This document shows, piece by piece, positions 25,001 to 40,300 of a stretch of 64,000 nucleotides of DNA (its first letter is position 1; every line of letters begins with the position of its first letter). The notes under the pieces were generated by a model. It worked only from the letters and a program-made list of their open reading frames with translations, did not search any database and was not told where the DNA came from. A program made the translations under genes and the position numbers. This DNA is from Circinella minor. Lineage: Eukaryota > Mucoromycota > Mucoromycetes > Mucorales > Lichtheimiaceae. The stretch covers positions 1-64,000 of the forward strand of contig JAEPRB010000097.1 of assembly GCA_016758965.1 (NCBI GenBank), written 5' to 3'.

Positions 25001-28000
25001 CTGTAAAGTTGACAAAGGTGACACGGGAGCAAATATCTGGTGGGAAATTGACTGATGGATCACGAGTAGACAAGAACAATGTGAACGAAGGTGAGAAATC
25101 GATATCTTGGTTACCAAGGCGAATCAAAACACGACCACCTGTACGACGTAATTCCTTGTTGAGAACAGGATTTAAGATAGGATCCAAATGTTCGACGTCT
25201 TGAATCAAAATGGGGTTACCGAAACGAAGAGCACTTTCAAGGTTCTTAATAAACGAGTCGTCCAAGAAACTAGTAACTGTTATCTTGCGCTCCTTGTACT
25301 CGTTAATCAAAAAGTTAGTTGCCTGTCCAGATGGATCGATAATTAATGGATATCGATCAAAGCGCTTGAGCATAATAGCATTTTCAATACAAAGATCATC
25401 GGCTGGCAATGAATTGGCATGCCATGATAATCGATCATCAGCAGTTGATAAGTATTCGGTCAATGACATATCTTGCTTAAATTGAATATTAGCAGCAATA
25501 AGATGATCGGTCCATTTAGCCAAAAGAAGTTCACGATATTGTTGATCAAAGTAACCACCATAAGCCAAAAAGGCAGCGGATAAGAGAACATCACCAACAA
25601 TAGTGCCCATTTGACTTTCAAAGGCTTGACTAGCAGCTTCCCAACGAATCTTTTCGGAAGACAAACTACTCAAAAGAGTCAAACTACGATCGACCTTGCT
25701 CTTGACACGGTCCATTTCGGCCTTGATCAACTGAGTTTCACCAACAAGTGCGGCATATTCTTCCTTGTATGTACCAATACTTGTTTCCAAATCAACAATC
25801 ATTTGTTCAATATCGGTAGCCTTTTGTTTAGTATCTTCAGCACTTTGTTCAAGACGAGTGACTTCATCACGAAGAGGTCCGACACGATCCAAAATGTCAG
25901 AGTATTGGACTTGAGCAACGACCCACTTGACAAGGGGACCACAGGCCTTGGAAGCACGGTTGATAGTGTCGTATTCGAATGAACTGTTGTTCAAATAGTT
26001 GCGACGCATATAGTCACGTAATTGCTTGGTCATCTTGTCTTCAGTACTGTAGTTGACAATACTGGTAATGAAATCATCACGACGAATGATACTTTGGACA
26101 GTCTTCCAGCTATCGATCTTGTGACCCAACATGGTACAGACAGATTCCATGGCAAGTTTGACCGCTTCAGGTGGATTACCCATAGCACGAACTTCGGTCA
26201 ACTGCTGACGTTTAATGTTACTGACACTCTTTTGAGCTTCCATTACAGCTGGTTCAGCATTGGCAAGATCATCCAATACAATAGCGCGACGCTCTTGGAT
26301 TTCCTGTTTTATTTAATTTAGTTAGTATCCATGTAATATATATATATGTATATCTATCTAGATTATAACAACAGCAGCAATATTGATCAATGTATATATT
26401 GGTACCTTATTTTGAATTTCCAAAGCATCTTGAATTTGAATAGAAGCAGCCTTCTTTTGTTCAGCTTCCTTTTCATCCGCCAACATTTGTTTAATTTTTT
26501 CTTCAGCTTGTCGATTCTTGACCTCAAGTTGATTCTTCTTGATTGCCAAACTCTTTCGCAATTCTTCAACCTTGACGACAGTATCCTTAAGTTTTTCAAG
26601 ACCTACGTTCAAATGGCGTTGCTGTTCTTCCAAATCTTCACGTTTCTCATTATACAAACGAACATAATGAGAAATGAAATCCAAAAAGTGACGAGGAGTA
26701 CAATAATTGTATCGACCTTGACGCTTGCTCAATTTGCTATTAATTTCATACAGTGATTGATGGACGAATACCAAAGCATTGACAACAGTCTCACGATGAG
26801 AAGGTGGAATAGGCAAATTGCGATAAGCAATAGGCAAGTTCAAAGGTGGAGCAAAGGTAGGTACGTCCAAATCCAATGTTTTTGTGAATTCGATACCGAC
26901 TTGATAGAAGGCTTGGTCTGGCCAATCACCGAACCAATCCAAAACACAACGATTGAATAAAGCAGGAGAAGTAGCTGCACGAGAAGCAAGACCACCTTCA
27001 GGAGGATTCATGGTGAATACAACGTGCAAGTTACGCATGACTTGTTGAGTGAACCATTTGTATAATTCTTCGCCAGAATCCAACATTAAACCCTCACGTT
27101 GAGCACCTTCTTTACAAGCTGTCATCAAAGCTGCATATTCGTCACCTTCAAACAAACCGGGAACTTCGGCATTGGCCAACAATGTGTTCATACGTTCCAA
27201 GAAACCACTGTCCAAGACGTTCGATTCGTCCATAATGAAACAAACCTTTTCACCTTTACAACCAGCACGTCGAAGTACACCACGTAGATCATCATCGAAA
27301 TCAGCACCCGTATACTTATTATGAACCTTAATTTGGAACACACTTAAACCATTCATCCATGCAACAAAACGTGACAAAGTTGTTTTACCCGAACCAGAAA
27401 CACCAATCAACAACAAGTGACCTTGAGGTTGTCGGAAGACACGATCGATACGAAGGACATGTTCCAATACATCATTAAACAATACAAGTGCGACATCTAA
27501 TTCTTCTTCGTAGAATACCTTGAGTCTTGCCTTGGCATAATCACGAAGTTGTTCACGACCCACAGGAACATAATGCTTGGATAACCAGTTGGAAAACAAA
27601 ATGGGTCGTTCCAAAGCTTCATCCTTGTTTAAGGATGGAAAATGTTTCATGGCAATCGAATCAATCATATCATCAGTCCATTGACGTTCTTCTTCATCCA
27701 CCAAACGATCTTGGAATAAACGTAAAGCTTCATGGGCCCAAATACGTACAAGTCCTTCGACTGTTAAAGTTTCTAAAGGTTTAATAGCTTCAAAGATACC
27801 TCTTACCCATCGAGTCAATTCACGAGGTGAATAAATATAATGAGCTTGAATATCAGGTGTGAAATGACGTTGTGATGCCAAATAAAGTTCAACCATGGCA
27901 GCTGTAAGAGCATCAGCGTAACCACGTAAGTTGGGAACAACCTTGAGCATAGCACGAGTAAATGTACCATAAATTTGGATTAAAGAAGTTTGACCAGCAT

Positions 28001-31000
28001 AATCAACCATGACCAAAGGAGCATGACGCAAGAAACGATGCGAAAGAGGAACACGACCAGGATCAGTAGGTGGATTACATGCGCCGACAAATTGAATACG
28101 TTCTAATGTTACCCAGGCTTTATCACTTGTACGCCAGAAACCATTGTATTCAACCAATTGACGCAAGAATGAGATAACACGTTGAGTATGGTACTTGTCA
28201 GTAGCAGGCAAATTGATTTCATCACAGAAAACGACTAACCAACGACCAATCATGGTAGGTGATAAAATAACACCATTTGGAGTCTTACGGTATTCACAAT
28301 GTTGTTCAAACGTCTTGAGGATCAATTCAGGAGTAGTAGCACTAGAGAAATTGAGACCAACAACTTCCATATCGGGTAACTTGCGCAAAGCACTAAACAA
28401 GGTCATTGTTTTACCAGAACCTGGAGGACCACAAAGAATCAATGGCTTGTGCTCGGATAACCAAGAATACAATACTTCTTCATGACGAATTGTATCAACG
28501 GTAGGAATAATCATATCGGCTTCAGATACCTTATGGGTTTCGATTTCAACAGTAGGGACCTTTGACTCCCAAGGGACCCATTGACCTGTGTTGACAGCAA
28601 TATCATAATCGATGATACTTGTATCATTACCAAGGGGTGGTAATTCATAAGTGGCAGCACCACGAATGAAATCACCAAGAACAGTACGTAAATCCAACTT
28701 GGCATCACCAGAGAAACTCCAAATAATTGAGTAAATGATACGTTTAGTGATATAACCTTCCAAATGATCGCCATTCATTGGGAAATCAGGGTGTTGAGCA
28801 TTGTACTCCAAGACATTGCGGACAGTCTTATTGAGCAATGAAAAGAAAGTCGACAAGACACGCATACGCGTGAAATCCATAATATGCTCCAAGGTGGCAG
28901 CATAAACCAATGACTTGGCAACCAAACCGCTTTCATCCGAAAGATCAGGTTGCATAATATCAGCAATAGCACGTTGAGTAACCAAATTAGGCGAAACAGA
29001 CGCAGTTGCTTGATTGTTATCACCATCACCAAGAAGACGGGAAGCTGGTCCTTCTTCTTCAATTTCATCCATAGGAACATGACGAAGTGTATTCAAATAA
29101 TTGCTAAAGATCATGGGCATAGTGATCACATCTTCACTAAACCAGACCATACCACAACGAGAGACAGTGGCCAAAGTGGCGTACTTGAGTGTTTCAACTT
29201 CAAACATGATACGGACATTAGGTGGTAAATTGAGACGTTCACCATTGGGCAAAGTCAATAATCGATTATCATCCAAGACTGAATTCAAATTTTCAACCCA
29301 TTCTGGATCGACATCACCGTCAAAAATAATCCAGTGACGTTTTTGACTTTCACCACGGACGTTATCGACAATCTTACGCAAAATGTGTGTAAAAAGACCA
29401 TCAGTCCATTCACGTGTGGTAGCATCCAAAGTACCGTAAAGAGCATCCTTGGGGATAGCCTTAGGATCGATGGTATACGCAATACCTTCAACACCTTCTA
29501 CACGTTCCAAAGCAGTCAAAAGAGATTTCCAGGCTGTACTCTTACCAGAGCCAGATGGACCCACCATCATCAAACCGTGATGAATGTTTTGAATTTGATA
29601 AAGTTGAATGACCTTTTCCATCCAAGCATCACCGGGAACCAAACGGCGTTCTTCACAAACTTTCTTGAGTTCTTCCTTCAATCGATCAAGATCAACAGGT
29701 GCATATTCAACACCAGGGAAGACATCAGCTAACAAGCTAGTCAAAAGAGGGATATCATCTGCAACAAGCTTGGGTACCACTGTTTCGCGAATACTATATT
29801 ATATATTAATTATAATCATCATCATTATTAGTAAAATTAAAACCCTTTTCTGTTGATTGTTTAAATAGTAAAATAGGAAGAGTAAAAATCACCTCGAAAT
29901 CAATAATTGTTGTTCAGGTTCAGATTCTGAAATAGTAGCAAAAGTAGAATTTTCTTCTGAATCATTTTCAATTGCCTTACGCAAAGCAGTTAGCTTGTCA
30001 CGCTTAAGATTACCAGCACTAACAAGCACACTCTTGAGAGCACGCAAACCGAAATCATAATGGGATTGAGGTGAAAGTTGTTCAGCACACAAATTAAATA
30101 ATGGAACAACCTTGGAAGCCAATGTTTCAGCAGTTCTAAAACCTTGAGAATACAACATGACTTGAGCAATCAATTCACGATCGGGTTTCGTCATAGCCAT
30201 GGAACGGAAGAGTTTCTTCAAGTTATCAGGTAAATTGGAACGACCTGCATAACCAGGATTCATAGTAATAAAGATACCAGTATCCAAATTGACCTTAACA
30301 TTACGTCCAACCAATTCAATTTCATGGTTAGGATTGGCAGTAGATTCTTTCAAACCCAATTGAATTGTTTGTACTTGTTGAGAAACAGCAGACAAAATAC
30401 GTTCTTCTAAACGATTAAATTCATCAAAACAACCCCAAGCGCCGACTTGACAAAGACCGATAAAGATACGACCCATGGCTTGGAAATCAAATGTTTCATC
30501 ACAACAAAAGACCAAAACGAAACGACCCAATTGTACACCAAGAGCTTTAACGGATTCGGTTTTACCTGTACCGGCAGGACCAAAGGGAGAACCACCCAAT
30601 CGTTGTTCCAATGCTTGTGTTAATGTCAAGTAACAACGATCAGTCAAGGGAGTTTGAACAAGACGATCAACCACACCCAAGTATTCATAACCATAATAGA
30701 ATTGAGCATTGGCCATGTTAATGGTCAATCGATGGATAGGGTTTTCGACAGTTGGATTGAAATAATATCGCATTTGATACAACCAACTAAAGTCCTTGGG
30801 AGAAGCAATGTTGTTTTCGTACAAGCTACGAGTAACATCACGTTGATGAACAAGTTCAGTAACAAGATGTTCACATTTGCGACGTTTAATAACTGTCAAA
30901 TCAAGCAAGACAGCATCGGCTAATACATTCAAATTACGTTCGACAAGACCAATAGCAGCTTGAAGAGGAGACAAATCACCGATAGTCGAAGATTCTGAGA

Positions 31001-34000
31001 TTGTCGTCAATGCCTTGTCAACAGATTGTGTCCATGTGGTTTGAGCAGCCAATACAACAAGTTGTGCAGGGTAACGATCAATCCATGCCATAAAGTCATC
31101 CGAACTCATTTCTTCAGCATTGTAAATGCTTTCCAATTCGGTGACAGCGTCGCTCAAAAGCATAGCTAATGAAACACGCATTTCCTTTTCCAACAAGGTC
31201 AACCAATCATTAATCTTGGGATTATCCTTGATAGAGACTTCATTCTTAAATTTAACTTCTTCACCTTCTTTGGATGCCATACCCATAATAGCAGTTTGGT
31301 CTTCATTCAACAAGATATTAGCAATACCGGCAAACATCTTTTTGAAATGTTTTTGAATACGTAAGATATCCTTGCTATTACCAATAATTTCAAGCAAATC
31401 TTCATCACCAACAAAGTAGAAGCGAGGGAATGAAGCACGTTCACGTTCCAAGTATTCACCAAGAGCTTTTTGAATCTTGCTCAACAGATCAGCCAAACGT
31501 TCAAGCGATTTTTGAATATTGGGAATGTTCAAAACATCCATTACAAAGGGAGACTTGTACACCTTTTTCATGACCGTCAAAAATTCGGTATTGATGCTTT
31601 GGAAACGAGATGTTTCTACAGGCAACAGATGCTTGATATCCACACTACCACTAAAGATACCTTCAAGGTAAACCCATTGACGTTGGACATCAATCCACAC
31701 ATCAAACAAAACATGGACACGATTCAATTTATCTTCCCAAGAAGCAGCATCTTCTTCGAACACTTTGTAATAGGGAGATAGTTTCATGGCTGTCAAAGAA
31801 TTAATATGTTCACTCGACTTGTTGAACAAATCGTCCCAACCACGGATCAAGCGACATCTGTTTTGATAGTTGACCAAGTCCAATACGTAGCCTGTCCAGG
31901 TTTCCTTGACTTGTTTCAAGAATTCTTCCAAAGCCATTTCACCTTGTGCTTGCAAAATGACATCACGAACCAATTGTTCGTTACGTTTCAAATCAAGATC
32001 CCACAAATGACCAATGGTCATTTCAGCTAAAGTAAATCGACCTTCCACGCGAAGAGCTTTAAAGACAGATCGCCAGTGACGTTCACGAAGTGCTTCAGAT
32101 TTCAAGTCAGAAACCAGTGGGTTAACACGTAACAATTGACGAAGAGTTTCTTGGACGTATTCATAGGCAGCATATTGACGCATACGGTTAGGCATTTCCT
32201 TAGTAGAATTAACCAATTCATCGACACTTTGACGGACTTTACGGGGAACAACAGAAGACCATGGTGTTTCACGAATTTCATACAATGATTGCCATACGTT
32301 GGCAAGAGCGGTCCATACAGACTTAAGATCACGCAGTTCTTCTAGAACAGGATCGAGACGGGCTTCTGATGTTTGTTCCAAGTCCAATGCTTCCTTGGCA
32401 CGACATACCATATCATATTCTTCCTTAAGACGAGTGACACGACCTTCAAAGATGGATAAGGTATTGGTAGCAATATCAGGTTTGATATCTCCTTGAACAG
32501 GCTTACTCTTTTCCCATTCAGCACAAATATCACGAATCTTTTGTTCAACCACCTTGTCTTCGGCAACAATCTTCATTTGCAAACCAGCGATTTGTTCTTG
32601 AATAGCGTTGTTCTTGCGGCTCAAAATTTCATTGAAAGCACTCCACTCGCCGTCAACTTGATCCACATAGACCCACTCGTTAGGGAATTGGAACCGTTGA
32701 CGTTCCAATGTCTTTTGGCCTTGACGGAATAACTCAACATCTTGACTCCACTTGGCCACCTTACGTTTAAGATCTTGAACAAAAGTAATAAACGTTACAG
32801 CTTCACCAGTCGAGTTACTTTCAATAGATTGTTGTTCCAATTCATATCGTGCCTTGGAAACAGATACATGGAAATCACGCATCGAAGTACCCAACATACT
32901 ACCGAACTTGTTCAAGATTTCACGTTGCCATTGATCGTACTTTTGATTGACCTTGCTTTGTACTTGTTCGTAATCAACCACAAGAGGACCAAATGATTGA
33001 TCAGTTTCAGAATTATCAAAGGTACTACGTGCCTTCTTAATTTCCAACAGGATTTGTTGCCATTTAGACAAATCATCACCCAAAATATTAAAGACGTGGT
33101 TGGATTCTAAATCCCAGAGAGATTGGTATTGAAGCCAAATGTTGACGTATTCAGATACTTGACCAATCTTGTCTTCAATGATTTGATACGCGGTTTTGAG
33201 TGATCCATCACCCATACGAGTTAATAAACTGGCATAAGTCTTTTCAACAGATGGATTATCCTTGACGCTTAAACCACCTTCATAACGAGAACTTTGAACA
33301 CGAGGTAAATGGCAAATGGTGGATAACCAATCATGTAATTGAGACCACCAGCTAGCACGAGCTTGTTCAATTGGTGGATCTAAATACATAACTTGATTAC
33401 GAATACGAACTTCATGGATCAATGTTTGAAGGGCTGGTTTGACGTCAGGTGATTTTTGAGCTGCAGCAATCTTCTCTTCAACAAGAGCAATAGTGTTGTC
33501 ACGAATAGCTCCTTTACGTTTACGACGACTCTTGGAAATACTGACCTCAGGAACAATAGCTTCTTCATCAATACCCTTGAAAGTATTAGTCCATGCTTTA
33601 ATAGCTTGTTGAAGTCGACTGATAAGAACAGTTTCAATACGTTTATCCAATACAGAAACCCATTGATCCAAATTAGAATAGTTTTCCAAATTCAATCGAT
33701 CAATCTAAAGTCAAAAAAGAAATAATAGTAATAATAATAGAATAATGAAGTTTCAGTATGTGTGCAGCATTTTTTTTCTTGAAAAAATTGATGATTATTA
33801 TTAAGTAAAACTTACCAATTTTTGAATACGTCCCAAAGCATCTTCAAGACGTTCAACTTGATATGGACAGGCTTTCATTTCTTCAATACTCTTATTGATA
33901 TCTTCATAATAGCCAATAAGTGCATCCACCTTGTCTTGGAATACTGAAACAACATTGGCAAATTCACGAACAAACATTACATGACGATTTTCTCGAGCAT

Positions 34001-35121
34001 CCAAGGGTGTACCAGTGATATACGATAATGGACGATGATGAGCATCATATGTATTAACAAAATAATCCCAGCGCAAATTGATACCTAGTAATAGTTATTT
34101 AATATATCAATAAACATATATCCATACATTTCAAACCCACTTGAAAAAATAAAAATAAAGATGATTTGATATATATATTTACCCTTTGTAATCATGACAT
34201 GAACTTCATTTCTGTAACCAGCTACCAAAGCAGTAATATCAGGGTTACGATTCACCTTATGTACGGTTTGTGAAAATGTTCTTACAGTTTCCATTAAACT
34301 AACAGCAAATGGATAAACACGTTTAGCATCCTTGGCTACATTAGAAATGGTATGCGGCACTTGGAAATTCAACCAAAGCAAATTTCTAACTTCCTTGAAC
34401 AAAGTAATAATTTGACCATCGAAATTAACACCCAATTGAAGTGAATTTTGAACACGATTACGTGATACTTCAAAGATACGACCTGATACTGAAAGATCAC
34501 GACGTGTGATTTCTTGGAGCCAATTTTCATAAATTAAACGAGTATCCAATTTCTTACGAAAACTATTACTTTCGATTTGTAACTTTTGACCTTCGGCATA
34601 AAGTTCCCAACCTTTACCAAGAACATCTTCAACACGTTTCATGTAGAGTGAAAGTTGACGATCAATTTGTCGTGCCCAAACTATAGCACCAGAAATAGGA
34701 GGTAAATCACGTAATTGGGCCATCAAATAAGCCTCTGAATTACGATATTGCATTTTAAACTTGTCATGAAGTTTATTGATGTCTTCTTTAACACTATCAA
34801 TAAGTTGTGTTTGGTATTCTTGAATAGCACCACGAATCTAACGTTTTTGAATAATAGTTTTAAGTAAATAATGGGGGGGGAAATAGAAATAGAGTGATTG
34901 TAACTATTGTAATTATAATTATTTTTACCTTGGGTCGCACAAACAATGCATTGAATTTTGAGAAAACTCTGAACATTTCGTTAGCACTCTTTGCAGTACC
35001 AAGTCGATCACGAAGTCGTGCAATAATTTGATTTTCAACACGAGAGACACGTTCATTATATGCTGTTTCAGCTTGAACCCAAATTTCTGTACCCTCTTTA
35101 AATCAGAATAATAATAAAAAA

Positions 35122-35156
<35 letters not shown>

Positions 35157-37394
35157 TTATTCATTCAGTACTTAAAAAATTCCTCATACTTCATTCCACA
35201 TCTTTTTTGTAGTTCTATTTACCTGGAGTGACGTCAAGCACATCAATATTTTTAACACTTTCATAAGCAAGCTTAACTTCTTCGACAGCATTAATATCAC
35301 TAATACTAATACTTTCTTCTTCTTCCATGACACTATTAACTTGACCATCCACAACTACGGTCGATTTCTTAGCACGAGGACTTGTCATAACTCTAACAAT
35401 GGTTTGATGCAATTGTTCATGTTGTTTTCTAAATGCACGAACAAAGATGACACGTTCCTGTAACTTGGCATGGGCAGGATTGATCTTGATGGGTAAAAAC
35501 TTTTCAGATCGTTTACGTGTAACATCACGAGCTACGTTGGTGAATTCTTTAATCAAATCATCCCAAGTTTGGAATACGGCTTCTGCACCAGAAGTAGTAC
35601 GCTCAAAGTCATCATATTCCATATACATTAAACGACGACTTCCCAAAACTTTCAAAAGTTGGTCGTTCAAATCGCGAGAAATGGCTTCAACCAAGGGCAA
35701 AGCACGACGAATTGGGTAAGGACTAAATAATAAAAACACAGATTCATTGATTAGTAACTTATATAATAGATAAAAGTATAGATCATGAAAAATTAAATAA
35801 ACTTACGAAAGTTTAAGTTTCTTGTTCAAATGACCGAAAATAAGACCAAGAGATTCACGGATCTTATCAACATCGGTGGCAGAAAGAAGTTCATTAAGAG
35901 GAAAGTCCTTCATCAGTTGGTTATATTTATGAACTGTTTGATAGTATTTATATATTAATTAATTGTTCAAAAACAATAAAATTATCTCTCCTGCCCCTTT
36001 TTTTTTTATAAACAATTAATAATGAATATAATGTATAAACTTACCAAGTTCCATGCCTTCCTTCAAACCAGTATCAGCAATAAAACTGACAGTTGCATGG
36101 AAACGTTTGGCATGTTTCAAAATATCCAAAGTCAAAGCTAAAATTATTCAAAAACATAAATAAATATTTAATTCATAAGTTCTATTATCTCACATGCATC
36201 TTTTGCTTGGTCAAAGATATATAAAAAAAAAACTTACTAATTTGATCACTCTTGAGTTGTTCATCAATCTTTTCAAGTGCTCGTTCCATACTCAGCCAAA
36301 AATTAATTTCTTGAATAGCAGTTCCACTTGCAGGATCACGAGACATTTTAGTTACTTTTTGAATTTCCTTGATCCATCCATTGACATCACCTTGAAGTTT
36401 ATTTAAAAAAGATGAATCTGAGAAAAGAGTGGAATCAATGGCTTCAACTGTAACACGACGACCTCCTTCGCGACACTATTATAAAGAAAAAAAAATTAAA
36501 TATGTATCACAGGATAATTAGTATATAATTCCCACGTACATATACACACACATATATACATCATATGAAATATGAAATATATATATACCTTATCAACAGC
36601 CTTTTGGACAACAGGATGGATATTTAAAGAAATATCAGGAATTTCCACATTTTGTTGTAAATGTAATAAACTAAGTTCTAATTCAGCCATTTTCTTCTTT
36701 GCCATAGGAACACCCATTTTATTATCTTCATTTTTAGATTTGCCACCAGATTCTTGAACAGTACCATGACGTGCATTGACATAAGCATTGAAATAAGGAC
36801 TGACAGCCAAATGGATATAAGAATGTAAAAATTCATAAGCACTAGTTTGACCAGGTTCACTGGCATTGGGAGCACCGGGTAAATTGATAAATTGTAACTG
36901 AGATTGTAATGGTCGAGAAGGATCCAAAGTAGCTGCTCGTTTAATAATAGCTAAAGAACCCACATGAGTTGGTAAATAAGTAATTTCTTGGGAAAGGGAA
37001 TATGTATATGTTGATGTACTTGTTTCATCTATTATAAATATATATTATATATAAAGAGAAAGAGAGAGTTAGTTTATTAGAGAAGTTTTAATAAGATGCT
37101 ATAATATATGTAAATAAATAATTTACCTTCATCTTTGCCACCTTCTCTTTCTTTTAAAATATAAAGTACAGGACTTTGAGCATCAATAGCAAATCGTTTG
37201 AATTTTTCAAAAGTATCAGGATAAGAAAAGATGGTATTTTCAAGATCAGTTACATCAGCACCTAAAACCAATGGCAGTAACTGCTCGAGATATTCTTGAA
37301 GTTCTTTTGGTTCAAATGTTAATAAAGTTTCTGATGGAGTAGTAGTTGTTCCAATGGAAGGAACGGGAGCAAGTGCTGCTTCGTCCTCAATCAT
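22096..37394 (-). CDS. DYN1: Cytoplasmic dynein 1 heavy chain
   Basis: Motor subunit for minus-end transport on microtubules (nuclei, endosomes, spindle). Thirteen exons join in frame: 37394-37127, 37028-36589, 36475-36238, 36137-36045, 35933-35807, 35722-35223, 35095-34929, 34837-34183, 34084-33816, 33704-29893, 29793-26406, 26303-24146 and 24050-22096. The product is about 4689 aa, close to animal cytoplasmic dynein (~4640). The tail occupies about the first 1,500 residues; then come the linker and six AAA modules. Four P-loops are visible: GPAGTGKT (AAA1, ~1959, with Walker B CFDEFNR), GPSGSGKS (AAA2, ~2268), GPPGSGKT (AAA3, ~2644) and GVSGSGKT (AAA4, ~2987). A coiled-coil stalk with microtubule-binding head (GNPPEAVK, ~3355) and the C-terminal domain follow. 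All four ATP sites look intact. Nine of the twelve introns lie in the first fifth of the coding sequence. Confidence 0.97.
35129..35152. repeat. TA dinucleotide run in a dynein intron
   Basis: A run of about 12 TA units sits in the intron between exons 6 and 7 of the dynein gene. It is a simple microsatellite. Confidence 0.85.
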
Positions 37395-40300
37395 CTTTTT
37401 TTTTTTAGCTTCAAAAGGATGAAGTCTTGTATTTTTTTTTTTCCTTTTTGTTTTTGTTTTTCTTTTTTTTTTTTATAAAATTAGGGAATAAAAAAAAAGG
37501 TTATTTATACAAGAATAATAAAAAATATATAAATTTACAAAAAGTTCTTTTTCAAAAAAAAAGAAGAAAAATAAATGCCCTTGTATATATGATCACTTTC
37601 TTTTTTTTTAATGAAGAAAAAAAAAAAGTGAAAGGCAAAGAAGCAAAAAAAAAAAAAGGTACGCGAAGCTTTTGGAGTATGATGATTGAAGAAAAAACCT
37701 TAAATAGGTTTAGCTTAAGCTGTCGTATTTTAAACCCCGCCTAAAAATGTTGCTACTGCTGAAGTAGCTTGTCGTATATGTGGGGTAACTGTTGCCTTTT
37801 CTATTTTATTTATTTTATTAACAAATGTAACTTATTGTTATTTTTAAGAGTAAGTAAAGTTGTTACATATTATATAGTCAACTAATATGTCCTTTGTTTA
37901 ACACAGAATTCATCATGAAAATTTTAATTTATATACTTATTAATAATATATCTGTACGTATCTGTGTATATACATTTTGAACTTGAACAAAATGATAATA
38001 ACACTTTGTAGATATAAAGTCAGTTTATATAATAAAGCAAAAAAATAAATAAATGCAAAAAGTATAAAAGTTATTCTACTCATTACTACCCTGTATACAA
38101 ATCATGAATCATAATATAACTAATAGATATATAATTAATATATGAAGATGTGCTTTTAGCCAGGTCGGCACTGACAATACGGTTGTAAGTCACTGACTAC
38201 ATGGAGTTAATTGTCGTTTTTCGTGTCGACATTCTCTGATACTTCTTTTTTGGACATTAGACAGGACTTGTTGCACAGAAGCGAAAGGTAGAGCCGATTT
38301 ACGATAGAAATTAAAAAGAAAACCAAAGCTGCCAAAGTTACGATCCAAGTAATTACTACGTATGATGTTGATAATAATGAATAATGGGTAAATGAATATA
38401 TGTGATCCGTATAATAATATATATTTCTCTAAAATAAAATTCCTATTCATATATTTTTTTTTGGTTTTATGTTGTTAAATATAGTGCTGTTAATCGTATA
38501 AACGTAGGTGATCAGCACTATTTTAGTACATTCTAATCCCTGTCTGCTGAAAACAAAAATTCACTTGGATTATTTCATGAGTCGCAAAGACTATTTTTTA
38601 TAACTTGTCAACTAGTGATAGCTGTAGAAGTGAAGAAAGATATAGACCTCATAGTTAGGTAATGCGTAAGAGTACGTAGGTCAATCTTTAGTGATCATCC
38701 TACTACATAGCACACCTCCTTCGTCTCTACTTGGATGGTTTAGTGTATTCCTCACCTAATTTTATTTATGCTCTCTTTTTTCTTAGTCAAGTATAGCATA
38801 CGAACCATATTTTGTGTACACAAACTTTTCACGATCAATATGTCAGCTTTAAACAGAGAATTCATGAGTAGATCATCCAAAACTTATATATCCTATAATA
38901 ATGAATTTTGTCGTCAAGCACAAAAAAAAAACACAAAACCAAATAAATTGTACGTAGAAGGGACTACGTCTTATGTCTATATGAAATTTTAGTGATTCAC
39001 TACTTATATAATATATCACTGCGCTTTCTTTTTTGTCAATAAGTGACGGGTTATTTTTTTAATCATATACGTATTCGTGTTGTTTTTATCTTTTAAAATT
39101 CTATTATCCTTAGCTACAATCTCCTTTTATTTTTACTTTTTGTCTTGAATACGTATATCATTATCCCGATCTTTTGGCGGCACGTTTTCATTGTGTACTA
39201 CATGTTTTTTGCTTGATATTAAAAGCATTTAATGGTCAAATTGGGAATATGAAAACAAGCAGATTAATATACTTTAGCAATCATCAGTTATACTGTTTTA
39301 TTATTGAATGTGAAATCGATGAGGATTTCTTGTATGTAGTAAAATTTGATGGATTCCATGGGAGTATAAGTATGTAGTACTTTGTAGTGTAAGATGTTAT
39401 ATGAATAGCAGTTTGATTAAGTTATAAAGTATTTTCCAAATTGATATATGTTACGTAGTGTTCACAAAGCAATATAATAATGCTGATATAATATGTGGTA
39501 TCATAGCATTATTTTTCTTAATACTACTAATGATAAAAAATAACAAAAGGGGACTTAATTACATATAACAACTAATATAACTAATCTTATGTCCACCTTC
39601 ATACCTTTCGTGCGACATCATGTATAATTTGATTTGTTGTTTGATCATATAACAAATGTGAGAAGGGAAAAAAAAGAGTGAGAAAGAGAGAGATCAAATA
39701 AAGATAACAGTAATGATGGGAAATATGCAAGAAGATAAGGCATTTTGTTAAACCATTTATTTATTATTTTGAGTCAAATGACCTCTCACGCAAAAGGAAT
39801 AGATTTGATAGCAACACTATTTTATCTTAAAAATGTTGTAATACAAATAAATAGCCTTTCATTTGCTATTTATTACAAAAGTGCTTTGATTAAAGAAAAG
39901 TTTCATGCTTTTCTCTTTTTCTTTTCCTTATTGAGATATTTTATATTAAATAGAAATGTAAAGCTACTTGGAGACCCTGGATGGTGTATAGATCTTTAAA
40001 AAGATCAGCCAAACCAATGTACTATGAAGGCTAATAATAATTAAATAATCCTTCTAGCAAAGGTAGAACCGCGGAAAAGAAGCTAGAACACGACTAAAGT
40101 AAAACACTTTGGTCAATTGTCCACATGTTCGGGTCGAAAAAAGAACATGACTCCGATAGAAATCGATCCAATTTTTGCGTTAGTAAAGAATTTATACTGA
40201 TTGCAACCAAAAAACGAGGTTTGTCGGCCATTTACTTGACTAGGCAACTTGTGGGTTATTGTGAAACAGAAAATCTATCATCAGATTTAACATAATTCAT

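Noticed and set aside
22973..29856. Many plus-strand open frames of 60-140 codons opposite dynein
   Set aside because: They are antisense shadows of a conserved gene whose codon bias keeps the opposite strand open.
38190..38450. Minus-strand 86-aa open frame with a real ATG
   Set aside because: AT-driven hydrophobic start, no recognisable domain, no promoter; a chance frame is as likely.
39174..39377. Plus-strand open frame of about 67 codons
   Set aside because: Starts at TTG, has no motif and no neighbouring exons.
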